A DNA stretch of 64,000 nucleotides from Apiotrichum sp. Y4204 (lineage: Eukaryota; Basidiomycota; Tremellomycetes; Trichosporonales; Trichosporonaceae), in NCBI GenBank assembly GCA_025531455.1, contig JAMYHL010000054.1, forward strand, positions 1-64,000. Reading direction: 5' to 3'. The translations under genes were made by a program, and so were the position numbers. The notes under the pieces are model-generated. The model was not told where the DNA came from. It ran no database searches and worked only from the letters and a program-made list of their open reading frames with translations. Below, piece by piece: positions 22,968 to 34,609 of the stretch (positions are counted from its first letter, which is position 1; the number at the start of each line of letters is the position of its first letter).

Positions 22968-25804
22968 ATGGCCCATCGCGTCCACTCGGTGCCATTACCC
23001 CCGCAGGCCACCGGCGCAGCATACCCCCTCCGCGCGTCGACGGCCGACAGCCCCAGCCCGATTCCTCTTGCCACCCCGAAATCCCGCAACGACCTCTTCA
23101 ACACGTCCTGGCTCCCCGAGATCCCCCCGCCGCGCCCGCTCCAAGGCTCGTTTGGGCGCGACCAGCCGTCCCCGGGATCTGGGTGGGGGTCCAAGGCGAG
23201 GACGTGGGCCGTCCACGGGATAGCCGACGGCGCGAGTGCGGAAGGCACAGCCGCGGGCACGAGCACAAGCACGAACACGAGTCGTCGCGATCCGGACCCG
23301 CAGCTCCTCCGCGAGCGTGACTCACCCCAGCTCCGCGAGCAGCCGACCGCATCCCCCGCCCTCACCCCGAGCCCCATGCCCTCCGGCCCGTCCAGCAGCT
23401 ATCTCCACACTCCCGCGTCGTGGTCGCCGCGCCGCACCCCCGCGCCGCCGGTTCCCACCCCGTTAGTGACCCCGCCGCCGAGCCATTCCCACACCGTCCC
23501 GGCCCCGGTTCACCCCGACGTGCCCGAGCGCCTGTCCCCAATGGCCCCGATGGTGAGGAGCACGCTTGTCGCGTCGCCACCCACGTCTCCAACCGACCCG
23601 TTCCACAAGTCGTTCGCATCCCCTTCACCCTCCCCCTTCCTCCTCAACCTGAATCAGACCCCAGCCCACATGTCGCACATGACCCACATGTCCCCCACCT
23701 CGGAGCCCACAACGGGCACGAGCACGCCAGCCTCCATCTCCAAGACGTCCAACTTCTTCGCCTCCGCAGCAGCCGACACGCCCCCGCCCGCGCCCCGGCT
23801 CAACGCATTCACGCCCTCTCCGCTGTCGCTTTCCCGGGCGTCGAGTCTCCGCGCACGCGCCCTCCCGGCCAGACCACCCGCGCCGCCCTCTCCGCCCCCG
23901 CTCACCCCGGACGACGGCGACGACGGCGACTTTCCATGCTGTCTGTCGCCCACAGCCGCCGGGCCCCTCCGCGCTCTCCACCAGTCCCCCAACTTGCTAC
24001 CCTCAAAGGCTGCCGCGGGTTTGCCGCCCCTCCCCCGGCCTCCAGCCGCTGACGACATCCAACTACGGCTCTACCCGAACGAGAACTATCTCCTTGGAGA
24101 GGGCCGCCACGCGTGTGTGTACCTCGCGGCATATCGACGCGTCGATGGAACCGCAGATGCTTCTTTGCCGTCCCCTGCTGCATCCGGTTCGGGTGACTCG
24201 GAATGGACGCTTTGTGCAGCGAAGCGACTGGCCGCCGACCGCGAAAGTCAGACGCTCGGTCTCCGCGAAGCCTTCTTCCTCAACCGCGTCGGGCAGCCGC
24301 GCAGGCAGCGCCCAGGCTCGCCGCTTGGCAAAGATGCGGACCGCGGGCGCGTGTACTGTATCAAGCTCATTGCAGTCAAGGAAGACGAGGAGGCGGGCGT
24401 GCAGCGCTCGATCACGACAATGCACAGCCGCAGCGTAAGCGACTCGGTGGAAAGCAGCACTGGCAGCCCCGCGACGAGCGGGCCGGGCACGCCCAGCGCC
24501 CTCGCCGGCTCACCTGCCCGCCGCCCCCGCTCTTCAACCATCTACGCTGGCAGCAGACAGGAGTCCTCCCCGGGCACAGTCGCTGCTGCGGCTGCTGTCG
24601 CGGCCGAGAGCGCGCGCCTGGTACTCGTCCTTGAGCACGCGCCCCTTGGCACCCTCGACCGCCTCCTCCGCACGTCGCCCCACCTCGTCGGACAGCAGCT
24701 CTGGGGCCGTTGGGCGCGCGAGGCCGCCGAGGCCCTCGAGTGGGTCCACTCGCGCGGTGTCGTGCACGCCGACATCAAGCCCAGCAACCTCCTAGTACGT
24801 GATATATCTTGGATTCTCACTGACGGCAGCTCACGGCCGATCTGCACATCCGTCTCAGCGACTTTGGCTCGTCGCTGCTCGTGCACCCCGCGCACCCGCC
24901 GACCGACGGCGTCGGGCTCGGCACGCTCCCGTTCTCACCCCCGGAGCTCGTGGACCCAACCGCGCCTTTCTCCTTCCCCGTCGATATCTTCGCCCTCGGC
25001 GCGACCCTCTACCAGTGCATCACGGGCCGCGAGCCGTACCGCGGCATCCGGCGCGTCGAGATGATGCATCACGTGCGCAACGGCGGCCTCTGGGCGTGGG
25101 AGGAGCGCGAGCGCCTCGATATCCTCGAGACGGGCGCGAACACCCCCGCCGGCTCCAACTCGCCATATCCGAGCGCACTCCGCGAAGAGCCCGTACCCGC
25201 CCTCGGCGCGGACATGAAGCGCGGCGGTAGCCTGCGTATCGCGAAACACACCCCGACCCGGGGTACACTCCCGCTGGAGCGCCCGCGCCTCTCGCGCGTT
25301 GGATCCGCGGAGAGCCTCCAAGCCGCCGACGACGTTGTGACGACTGCGAACGATAGCCCGTCGGGGATCAAGCTCTGGCACCAGTGGGTCAAGGGGCGGC
25401 ACCCGCCAACTGTGGAGCGTTTGTTGCGGGCAGGCGACTCGCCGCCGCCGAGCCCCACCCCGGCCGGCGCGGGCGGATCCGTGTCCCGCTCGTCCTCGCT
25501 CCGCATGCACGCGCCCGTATCGCGCTCAAGCTCCATCCGGAGCATCTACAAATCGCCCACCTCGCCCACCGCGCCGCACTGGCCGGTCCCATCTGCGGGC
25601 GAGCCGGCGTCCGCCGAGCCGTATGCCGACGGCGCGCCGGCCATGTTTTTCCTCGGCGAGGGCGTGCGCGTACCCGACGACGTTCGCGACGTCCTGCGCG
25701 CCATGCTCGAGGCGGCCCCCGAAGCGCGCCCGACGGCCGCAGAGCTCGTTAGTGCGTGGGAGACGCTCGGGGTGGGCTGTGACGAGGTGATTCCCGAGGA
25801 GTGA
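22968..25804 (+). CDS. Ser/Thr protein kinase with long disordered insertions
   Basis: Two exons, 22968-24794 and 24830-25804, with a 35-nt intron, encode 933 residues. The first 360 are low-complexity Pro/Ser/Thr. The kinase fold begins near 371 with LGEGRHACVYLAAY (glycine loop), then CAAKRL (ATP-binding Lys), HADIKPSN (catalytic loop, about 599), SDFGSS (about 620) and FSPPELVD (APE equivalent). All catalytic residues are present, so it should be active. An insertion of about 75 Ser/Pro-rich residues splits the N lobe. A second of about 150 residues separates VRNGGLWAWEERERL from the final RPTAAELVSAWE helix. I do not recognise a specific named orthologue. The start at 22968 (CACCATGG) is preferred over the in-frame ATG at 22938. 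Confidence 0.85.
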
Positions 25805-26009
25805 ATGGAGAAGGAAAGAGATCCAAGATTTAAGAAATCAAGCAACAGAGATTCTAATCATCATTGTACGAGAGAGTAAACGTTGTCCTTGTAGTGCTAC
25901 ATGTTGTATATATTGTCTATGCCTTTGCCTATGCCTATGCTAGTGTTGAGTATGATGCGTGCGGTGGTGCGATGTGTGATGGTTGGGTGCGATGCGATGT
26001 GTGGTGCAG

Positions 26010-27112
26010 CTAGAAGCCGAAAATGTCGTCCATTGCGTCTTTGCGTTTCTTCTTGGTCTTGTCCTTCTTGGGTTTGTCCGTGTCCTTGACCTTCTTGGAC
26101 TTGGGCTCGGTATCCGAGTTGGACGCAGGCGGCGGCTTGTCACCCTTGTCGGTCTTGACACGTTTCTTGATCGGGCTTTCGCTCCCAGGCAGAATCTTGT
26201 TGGTCTCGGCCGTCCGCTCCTTGGGGATCCTCATCGTTTCCTCCTTGCTCTTGTCCTTCTTCACCTTTTTTGTGACGCCAAAGATATCGTCCACCGCATC
26301 GCGTTTCTCACGCTTTTCCCCCTTCTTCTTCTTCGGCACCTCAGTCGTCGAAATTCCTGTCCTCGCAGGATTCTCGATTCCGCTTCCGCGTTGTCGTTCG
26401 GACTCCGGTTTGGACTCCAGTTTCGACTTAGACTTGGATGCCGGTTCTCGCGCTTTCGTCTCACCCGTGGAGATCTCCCCCACGGAGCGCTCGCCGCTTG
26501 CCATGTCGATTCTCGGTCGCTCGAGTTTCTCTCCCACATCCCCCACGACCTCTCTCGCCAGCACTTCCCCCATGGCCCCCATCCCTCCCATCTGTCCTTC
26601 CTGCATCCCCGCAACATCCCTTCCCATTTCCACCCCCTTGCCCTCGACCTCGCCCTGCACGACTCGCGCGCCATCAACGCCCGCCATCGGCGCGAGATAC
26701 ATTGCCACCGCGAACAGCCGCCCATAGACACCCGCAAGCAGCGTCTGGAGGGGCACGAAGTGCGCGAGCGCGAGCATGCGCTGCGTCGCGCGCCCCGCGG
26801 AAAGGAGGGCGATGAGGAGCTGGCATTAGGTGGGAGTTATGAAGGGGTACATACTTTTGTGATTAGGGGCTGTAGCGGTGCGAGTGGGATGGGGGTTGAT
26901 GACTTTGGCGAGGATGCGCGGGATGTTGGCGCTGAGGATGTGTTGTTGACGGGCTCTAGCTCGAGCTGCGCGAGGACTCTTCTCGCGAGACGGAGAACCT
27001 CCTCCATGTTGCGCAGGAAGAGCTGGGCGCGGTGCTGCGCCCGCGAGCGGGTGTACAGCGTTGAGAGGAGGGCCGTCTCCGTGCGCAGGTGGAAGGCCGT
27101 GCTGGGATGCAT
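26010..27112 (-). CDS. RMP1: RNase MRP subunit Rmp1-like nucleolar protein
   Basis: Rmp1 is a protein specific to RNase MRP, the ribonucleoprotein that cleaves pre-rRNA in the nucleolus. Two minus-strand exons, 27112-26855 and 26819-26010, with a 35-nt intron, give 355 residues. The N-terminal region has the RMP1 pattern: TLYTRSRAQHRAQLFLRNME (about 19-38; the family has an RNKNQHR-like motif), a helix RLARRVLAQLE, then a hydrophobic helix pair LALAHFVPLQTLLAGVYGRL after the intron. The C-terminal 150 residues are very Lys-rich and carry two copies of a DAxDDIFG motif, one exactly at the C terminus. Assignment rests on pattern memory rather than a search, so confidence is moderate. Its 3' end faces the kinase gene 205 bp away. 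Confidence 0.68.
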
Positions 27113-28399
27113 CGGAGTCGTGGGTGTGAGAGAGTTGGAAGTTGTCGGAGTGCATGTGAAAGTGCAATTGGAGGTGAGGGAGCAAAAATCTCTGGGAAGG
27201 GCAACCCCGGCAAGGTTCCTTGGGATCCTTGCTGGCGTGCCTGTGCCGGCGGGGGACCGGGCCGGTGCAACTCTAATAGAACGAGATTCGAGGACACGAA
27301 GAGGGAAGATGCATGCATTCTGAGCGAGTGGGCTCCCATGTCGAGATGATGACGAGCGGCGTTGGAGAGTAGGATATGGACGGCGTCAGGTAGGTTGCTT
27401 GCATTGCTTGAGAGAGCCAGAGATGCAGCAGCGAGCTCGGAGAAGGGTTGGATGTGCGACGCGTCGTCTGTGCATTTGAGCTTCCCGTCCACTTTTTGAT
27501 TCCTGCGTTTGTCAATGACGCTTCCCGCTTCCCGCTTCTTTACACGCATCATCCAGCGTATTCAGCAATGCAGCGATGCAATGCGAAGCGCCGCCCCAGC
27601 GATGGGCAAGACATGCTAGACATAGTCAAAGACTTTCTCTTCGCAGACATCCAAATCCCCTCCTTCCAGATCCACCAGGTCCACAGCGTTTGCAACACGA
27701 CACTTGCCTTTCTACTCTCTTCAGTTCTGGGTCCCCTCTCGCCCCTGGGTCCCGTCCCGCACTCCGAAGACTGATCCGAGACACGCACCTTGGGAGTCAA
27801 ATCCCCAGGTAGCCAGGAGCACAGGAACCTTCCCGCGACGCGTCGGACGCTTTCACCAGCTCCACCACGCTTTTAGTCTTGCTCGCACTTGACGTGTCCC
27901 GCCGCACCGCTTACCCTCTATAGACTATAAACCACTCCCGCTCCCGACTAGGGGCCCATTTCCTACCACCTTGGCACTACTCTGGTCTTCTCGTTCTTCT
28001 TCTTATTCATTCTCTGCTGCATACGCTATTGCATTCTCGTTTATCGCCACCGCTCAAATCTCAACTCTCAAGTCGCTACGACATTCTTATCTCCCGCCAG
28101 GACCGTTATCGCTGCAAACGAGCAGTGACTCACTAGCGACCTCATCCGCTTCACTTTTCTTTGTCCTCCAACTCCACCTAGTCATCCAGTCACCTAGTCA
28201 CCCACTTAGTCACCTACTCCTAGTAACCTCTTTAATCTTGTCCGCGTCGCTTTCCTTTTCCCCCTATTCTCGCTCCTCACCCCCACTCTCATTTCCATTG
28301 TCCCATTCCTCACATACCTCACCCCCGCCTCACCCCGCCCCACCCCACCCCCACCCGCCACCGACCGCCCGGGCGTCGTTCGCGTCGGCCGGACCCAGC
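27113..28399. other. Divergent promoter region between RMP1 and the kelch gene
   Basis: About 1.3 kb. The minus-strand open frame 26956-27552 extends upstream of RMP1 but lacks recognisable content and coding bias. From about 27950 to 28390 the plus strand is strongly C/T-rich, fitting the leader of the kelch gene. No other gene seen. Confidence 0.45.
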
Positions 28400-31300
28400 A
28401 TGGAGACAAACGGAGGTGAGTGAATGAGTGAATTCAGTGGCCGATTCGGAGGATAGATATGACAGAGTGCGCTCCTGGACATGGGCATTGCAGGTGAAAT
28501 GCCAAGCCGGAGCAGGGCAGGGATGAAGGCGCGTGAGGGATCGATGGTCTCTCAGCAGACGAGCAAGGGCTCGACGAGTCCTGACGGCTGTTGGCGCTGC
28601 TTTGCGCGCTGTGCTCTGCGAGATTTGCTGCGTTCCGACGCTCTTGCTTTTCGATCCTGTCGCCCGTTGTTCGCTGTTCCTCACCTGTCGGCGCCATCGT
28701 GTGCCTGTTGCCGAGCTGCCGACTAGCTGCTGCGGGCTGCAGGAACTGGGAGGTGCATTGCGTGGCGTGTGGTGGCGCAACATACGCCACACACGGAAAC
28801 CGCGGCAGCAAGACAGCAAGACAGCGACGCGGCGCGCAACAACAGTGCTCGCTGTTTGACAGCTGGCAGCCAGGTCGTGTTGGGGCGCGCCCTTTGCCCA
28901 ACTGGGCCTGACTGGAGATGACTGGACTGCAGTGCACGCACTGGCTTCTAGCGCCTAGCTGAGTATGGATCGGCGCATCGCGGATCCCCGATTCTGCATG
29001 GGATCCTAGAATGCAATGTGGATCAGCAGCGTCCGCCGATCCATTGATCCACCTCCAATGATCCGCACGCCGATCCGCACCAGCCTTGCACTCGAACGCG
29101 TCTCGATCCTAGATTTCCGTGTCCGCCTCTCCACACGCGCACCCTCGGTTGCGTGCCGCTCCGCATGCAAGTGTTCCATGCAGGACATGCATAGAGGCAT
29201 GCATCCACGCATGCATGCACTCAGACATGGTGGCGGCCTGCCGATGTCCGGTGTGTCCGGTACACTGCCCCCCCATCCCACAAGGCCACAATCCCACTTG
29301 TCCTCCTTTGTGGATTTATTCAGTGCCCCTTGTGCATCAGAGTTGGTCCATCCAAAAACGGGCGGGGCCTGGGAAGAAAGGGAGGAAAAGGGGAAAAGGG
29401 GGCTTTTTTTTTTCTTGGTAAAGTGGGACAGGAGGAAAGGCACATCCCGGGCTCGGGGGCGCTGGCCCAGGGCTGCCTGTTTCCTGGCTCGGGCGGGCGG
29501 GGCGGGCGCTGGCCCGCTGGGCCGTTGGCGTGCCGTTCGGGCGCTGGCGCTGGGTGGCTTTTGCTCTCTTTCCTGCCTGGCCTGCCTCCTTGCTCGTCAC
29601 GGTGGTTGCTGTTGTCGCTGTCGCTGTTGCCGTTACCGCTCTCTCTCTCTCTCTCTTCCCTCTCTCTTTTTCCCGTTGTCTTGGACCGTCTTGTCTCGTC
29701 TCATCTCGCTTCCTTCATTCTCTTTACTCTTTTTCCTCCATCCATCTTCATCTCTCTTCCCTCCATCACCACCACACTCTTCGCTATCCACGCCAGCCAC
29801 TTCATCACCTCCACATCCACACTTGCTGTCGTGCGCGCGCAATCCTCCCACGCCTTGCTTGCTCGCACCACGCGTCGTCCCTGCCCGCGGGGACCGCCCT
29901 GTTCCACCTTGACCCACGCCCGCATTCCCTCCTTCCACCACATCGTCTCGTCTCACACTGTCACCTTGCACCTTGGCATCTAACATTGTTCTCCAGCTCG
30001 CCGCCCTTCGCTGCCCGGCTCTGGTACTTTCCGTCGCCTCCCTACTCTGACGCGCTCGTCTTTCCGTCGCACAGACAAGGCCTCATCGTCCACCCCGGAA
30101 CCGCCTGAAAGCAGTTCGGTCAACACGATTTGCAGCTCGGCGACCACATTCCCCAGCCTCGCAAGGGTTATTGTTGACGACTCGTCGCTCTCGTCAGCTC
30201 TTTTTGGCACCACCATCTCCATCCCGGCAGACACTCCCTCATCTATCCCCCCGAGCAACACAATCCGCTCGCCGATAAGCAACAGTGTGGCTGAGATCAA
30301 CGCACCGCAGCCAATCTCGCCCATTAGGTCCAGTCTCTTTCCGCGTCCCGTATCCCCCCGTACACCTGGTTTCAAGTACGCGGCGACGACACAACAGACG
30401 GCCGGCGAGGTCCAGTCGATGACAGCACGCATATCCTCGTTGCCTGTAAACGGTTCATCACCGGCGCCTCCACCCATCGACCATACCTTTAATACCACTG
30501 CCCGCCTCGACACCTCCCCTCCGGGATCGGGCGCCACTTCTACCAACAGCCCGTCACCGGTCTCGGGTTCCGGATCCAACGTCACTTCCCCTGCCTCTGC
30601 TGCACCAATTGTCCCAGCCCGCAGCGCCCATCGCTACCGAGACTTCACCCTTGGTAACTCGCCCGCCGCGCTGGCGAGTGCTATGAATCTTTCAACCCAG
30701 GCTCTGACACCTCAATCATCAAACACACCCATGCAATCGACCCCAAGCTTTGGCGCTGCCAACGGTTCTGCCAACCCGCCCCCGCAGGGGCCTGGCCCTT
30801 CGATGCGCAGTGCCAGCGGGCCGAATGATTCTCCCCAGCCAAGTGTTCCGACCTCGGCCTCGCCTGCTGCCCCCGCAGTTCCGCAAGCACCGACTGGTAG
30901 CCGTCGACCAAGCGTTAGCAGCCGCAAGCCTAGCGGGGTGGCCAACGCTAGTGTCCGGCGCGAAAAGGAGGACGGCGAGCGTGGTGATGGGAGTGCAGCG
31001 GATGAGCCAAGCAAACGGTCTCGAGAACCGCGAGAAGGCCGCGAGCGCGGCGACGGGCGCGCACGCCGCCCTCCCAAGGCGCGTGAGCGCACCGACGCCA
31101 CGGGCACCACGGATCCAGAGAACGACGGGGCGCTGGACCCTGTTCTACCATCCGCCAAAGTGGCCCGTGCCCCTGCAAGTGCCATGTATTACTCGCCGGT
31201 GTCTGCACATGGGCGGCCACCAGGACAGGCACTACGCGCTCACACCGGAACACTCGTTGGCGACCGGATCTGGTTTATCGGCGGCGTCGACGCACGGTCA

Positions 31301-32341
31301 TGCTGGCGCGGCGTCGCCCACTTTGACACTGAGACGCTCCAATGGACCACCATTGAGCCCTACGGCGAGGCGCTCCCCCCGATCCGCGCGCACACCACCA
31401 CCCTTGTTGGCGACCAGCTCTATCTCTTTGGAGGTGGTGACGGCCCGACATATTCGAATGATGTATGGGTGTTTGACACCATCACACACCGCTGGAGCCG
31501 GCCGGCAATTGCATCCCCGCGCAACCAGCTCCCTCCGCCTAGGCGTGCACACACGACGGTTCTGTACCGCAACTACCTCGTCGTCTTTGGCGGCGGCAAC
31601 GGCCAGGCCGCTCTCAACGACGTCTGGGCGCTCGACGTGAGCGATGCCAGCCGCCTCACATGGCAGGAGTGGCGGACCCGTGGTGACGTCCCGCACAAGA
31701 AAGGCTACCACACCGCCAACCTCGTCGGCGACAAGATGATTGTCTTTGGCGGTAGCGACGGCCATGCCAGCTTTGCAGACGTACATGTGTTGGATCTGAG
31801 TGAGTGGTGTGGAAGAGGGAAGCATTTTTCCAGACGCAGCTGACAGCAGAAACACTCACCTGGACGCTTGTCAACACCGAGGTCAAGCACAACCGCCTGT
31901 CGCACACGTCAACACAGGTCGGTTCGTATCTCTTTATCCTCGGCGGACACAACGGCCAGACGTACGCTCAGGATGTCTTGTTGTTCAACCTCACGACGCT
32001 CGCGTGGGAGTCGAAGATTCCCCGCGGTATTGCGCCGCCAGGACGAGGCTACCACGTCGCGATTCTCCACGACGCGCGTATCTTCATCTCTGGAGGATAC
32101 AACGGTGTATCCGTGTTCGACGACCTGTGGAGCCTCGACCTCGGCGCTGGTGCCTACCTGCCTCAAGTTGTGAGTGGAGAACAGCTATGATAACGGGCTC
32201 AACCTGGTCGATAATTGAGTTCGCTTCCGTGGAGTACGAGTACTGAAACAATAGACGTCGTTTGTTGTCAACGAGACGGCTGACCACCTGCGCACGCCCC
32301 CAAGTGGGCCGGCCAAGAATGGCTCGGCGAACCGGATCTAA
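28400..32341 (+). CDS. Kelch-repeat protein
   Basis: Four exons: 28400-28415 (ATG plus 13 nt), 30075-31799, 31847 (or 31850)-32169 and 32255-32341, giving 716 residues. The long second exon has no in-frame ATG until 30419, and the tiny first exon with its GTGAGT donor restores phase exactly (METNG-D). This implies a 1659-bp first intron, and the first exon is the least certain part. Residues 1-385 are Ser/Pro/Thr-rich with a basic stretch near 300. Residues about 385-690 hold six kelch blades with repeated GG pairs: WFIGGVDA, YLFGGGDG, VVFGGGNG, MIVFGGSDG, FILGGHNG and IFISGGYNG. A short tail ends SANRI. The beta-propeller probably binds a protein partner. Fungal relatives act in polarity and Ras/MAPK signalling, but I cannot assign an orthologue. 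Confidence 0.8.
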
Positions 32342-34609
32342 TTGTGTGCTATTCCTGGTGCCGGGTGCATCGTCACCATCACGATCGTGAGATTACCTCC
32401 GCGATAACACCGATACCATTACATTGTCATCCCACTGCCCCGCGATATCACCCTCCGCCTATCGATGTCACCCGGCGATTATGATACCCATCCCTCCAGC
32501 ATTCCTTTTCTGGACCCCATCTTTCTGCTATAGCTGTAACGACCCGCGTACAACCCCTAACGAATGCCCGCTACCGCTACCCATTATTGTCTTTAGCCCA
32601 CACCTAGGTCGCCTCCCGATTCCCTCGGTCACTGTGCAGCCTGTCTTGGTCTCTATAGTATGCATGCCCTTTGTGTGCCGGGGGCCGGGAACGCTGTGGA
32701 CGTTGCGGAGTGCCGTCCGCGATCGGCTTTGCAAAGCGTCGGTATCCGTGTCGGGGTATCTAGGAGATTGCTGGACCCAGATGGATGCGGATATCGGAGT
32801 GAGCGAGTCGGGTCACCTGTCATCGCGTCATGGGTGCTGCTGCGCTGCTGCGTCCGCTGTCATGTGCTCCTCTGTATCTCTGGACCTGCGGGCCTGATCG
32901 TCGCGAGTCAAATTAGGAAAAAGTCGAGCATTTGAAGTCATGGAGGTCGAACCGGGTCAGATAAAACCGTACGCTCTAGATCCGAGGAGGTCGTGTGACC
33001 GTCAGCGCCGACGCTAACCCGAGCTTATGCCCGCTGTGGACTGCTGGAACCCGGGGCAGAGAGGAAAGGAGCACAAGCGGCACACGGAGCGTCCGTCGGC
33101 ATCGGCATTCAGGCCGCGTGGGGGCCCTCGTCGCGTGTTCATTTTTCCTCTGGAGTCGATCAGGGCGGCCATGTCAGATTGCCAGAGTATTATCGAGCGG
33201 CATGCAAACCATGTACGGTTGTGTCTTCCTCATCACTTGACACTTGCATTGCACGTAGCTTGGCGCCGCGATGGCTATAGTATTTATACATTTCCTTGTG
33301 GGGGCGGGCTTGGCGCTCGCTTGTACCTCGGGCACTTGCTCTCATTTTTTTTTTCTGTCCCACCTCTGGTGGGTAGAGGTGGGTTGTGAGGATCTCTGGG
33401 AGCCCCGAGTTCTGCAGTTGTAGTACTTTGTAGAGGGGAGACAAAATCGCGCAATCTCCAGCACGCGGACACGCGGGCAGGCGCTGCAGGCTCCCAGCTC
33501 CCAGGTCACAGCTGCAGCCTCCCGCAGACCGAGCTCTCGGCACGCATTGCTATCATTCTATCTGTATCCGTATCCGTATCTCGGCGGTCTAGTGCCTGCT
33601 GTGTTATCGTCATATCGTCATATCACTATCGCCGCGCCCGTCGCCGCGTACCCGCGTCACCCCTCAATGCTATCTCGGGGGGTATCGAGGTATGTCAACC
33701 GTTTCGCCGCTTCTTGCTTTGCCGCAAGCGAACGAAGATATGGTTGTTACTACCCTAGCTACCCTCGCGGCCGCGTGGATAACCCTCTCTCGCTCTCACT
33801 GCAGGGGCCACACTGAGGCCTATCCGGTCCACCGAGGTAGCGTACCGAGCCCACGAGGCACCGGATCGTGGCGAGATCGGCGAGAGCGAGGGGGGCGCGA
33901 AGGACCCGGCATTCGGGCATGCTTGACGCTTCCCGGGTGGCAAGCAATTAGTCCAGCTGCAGTGCCTGTGTAAGAGCGACGGGTATGGGCGGTATTGTGG
34001 GCAGCTTTGGAGCTTTGGAGATCTGAAGCGGATGATGACATGGCATTGTATCTCTCATTTTGGACACACATCACGGTTAATGCGGGCAACGGCATGGAAC
34101 CATGGGCCACGGGGTCGCGAGGTCAGTGTACAGCACAAGCTCCTAAGCGGTCCTAAGCTTGCAAGCTCGTTCCGGTTCTGAGCTTCTGCAGCCTCGGCTC
34201 GGGATGCAGGGATAACGCGGGGTATGGGGGAAGGGGTATGGCCAGGTAAGGCCAAGACCGCGGCGAGACATGGAGGGAGACAATGAAATGCAGGAGAAAC
34301 ATGAGTGGCACGGGGCAATTTGTAGAGAAGAATGGGGGGGACCCCGGATGAGACGACAAGAGAGACAAGAGAGAGGAGGCATCACGAAGAGACAAGAAGG
34401 ACACAGAATCATTTGTTGTGACCTGTCCCCCCACTGTCCCCACCCCCTTTCATGCCCTCCATTGTCCGTGTCCGTTCTGTCCTCGCTGTCAGCGGAACAA
34501 CGGAACGCATCTCGCATCGCCCCGCGCCCAGCCAGCTCGTACCATCAAAGCGGTATCCGCCACACCCTACGTCTCCCTACACAGTGTCACGAGCCCACGG
34601 CCCGACGGC
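32342..34609. other. 2.3-kb intergenic region, no gene recognised
   Basis: Between the kelch and RING genes. No open frame shows domain content or G/C-ending codon bias. An open frame in phase with the RING gene extends upstream to about 34418, but it has no ATG before 34610 and is probably leader. A T10 run occurs near 33344-33355. Confidence 0.45.

Noticed and set aside
22919..23377. Minus-strand ORFs under the kinase N terminus
   Set aside because: Mirror images of Pro/Ser-rich codons; no motif and no splice structure.
29016..29912. 298-codon plus-strand ORF inside the long kelch intron
   Set aside because: Composition follows polypyrimidine tracts, it ends in Ser/Leu/Pro repeats and lacks codon bias; most likely intronic or leader DNA.
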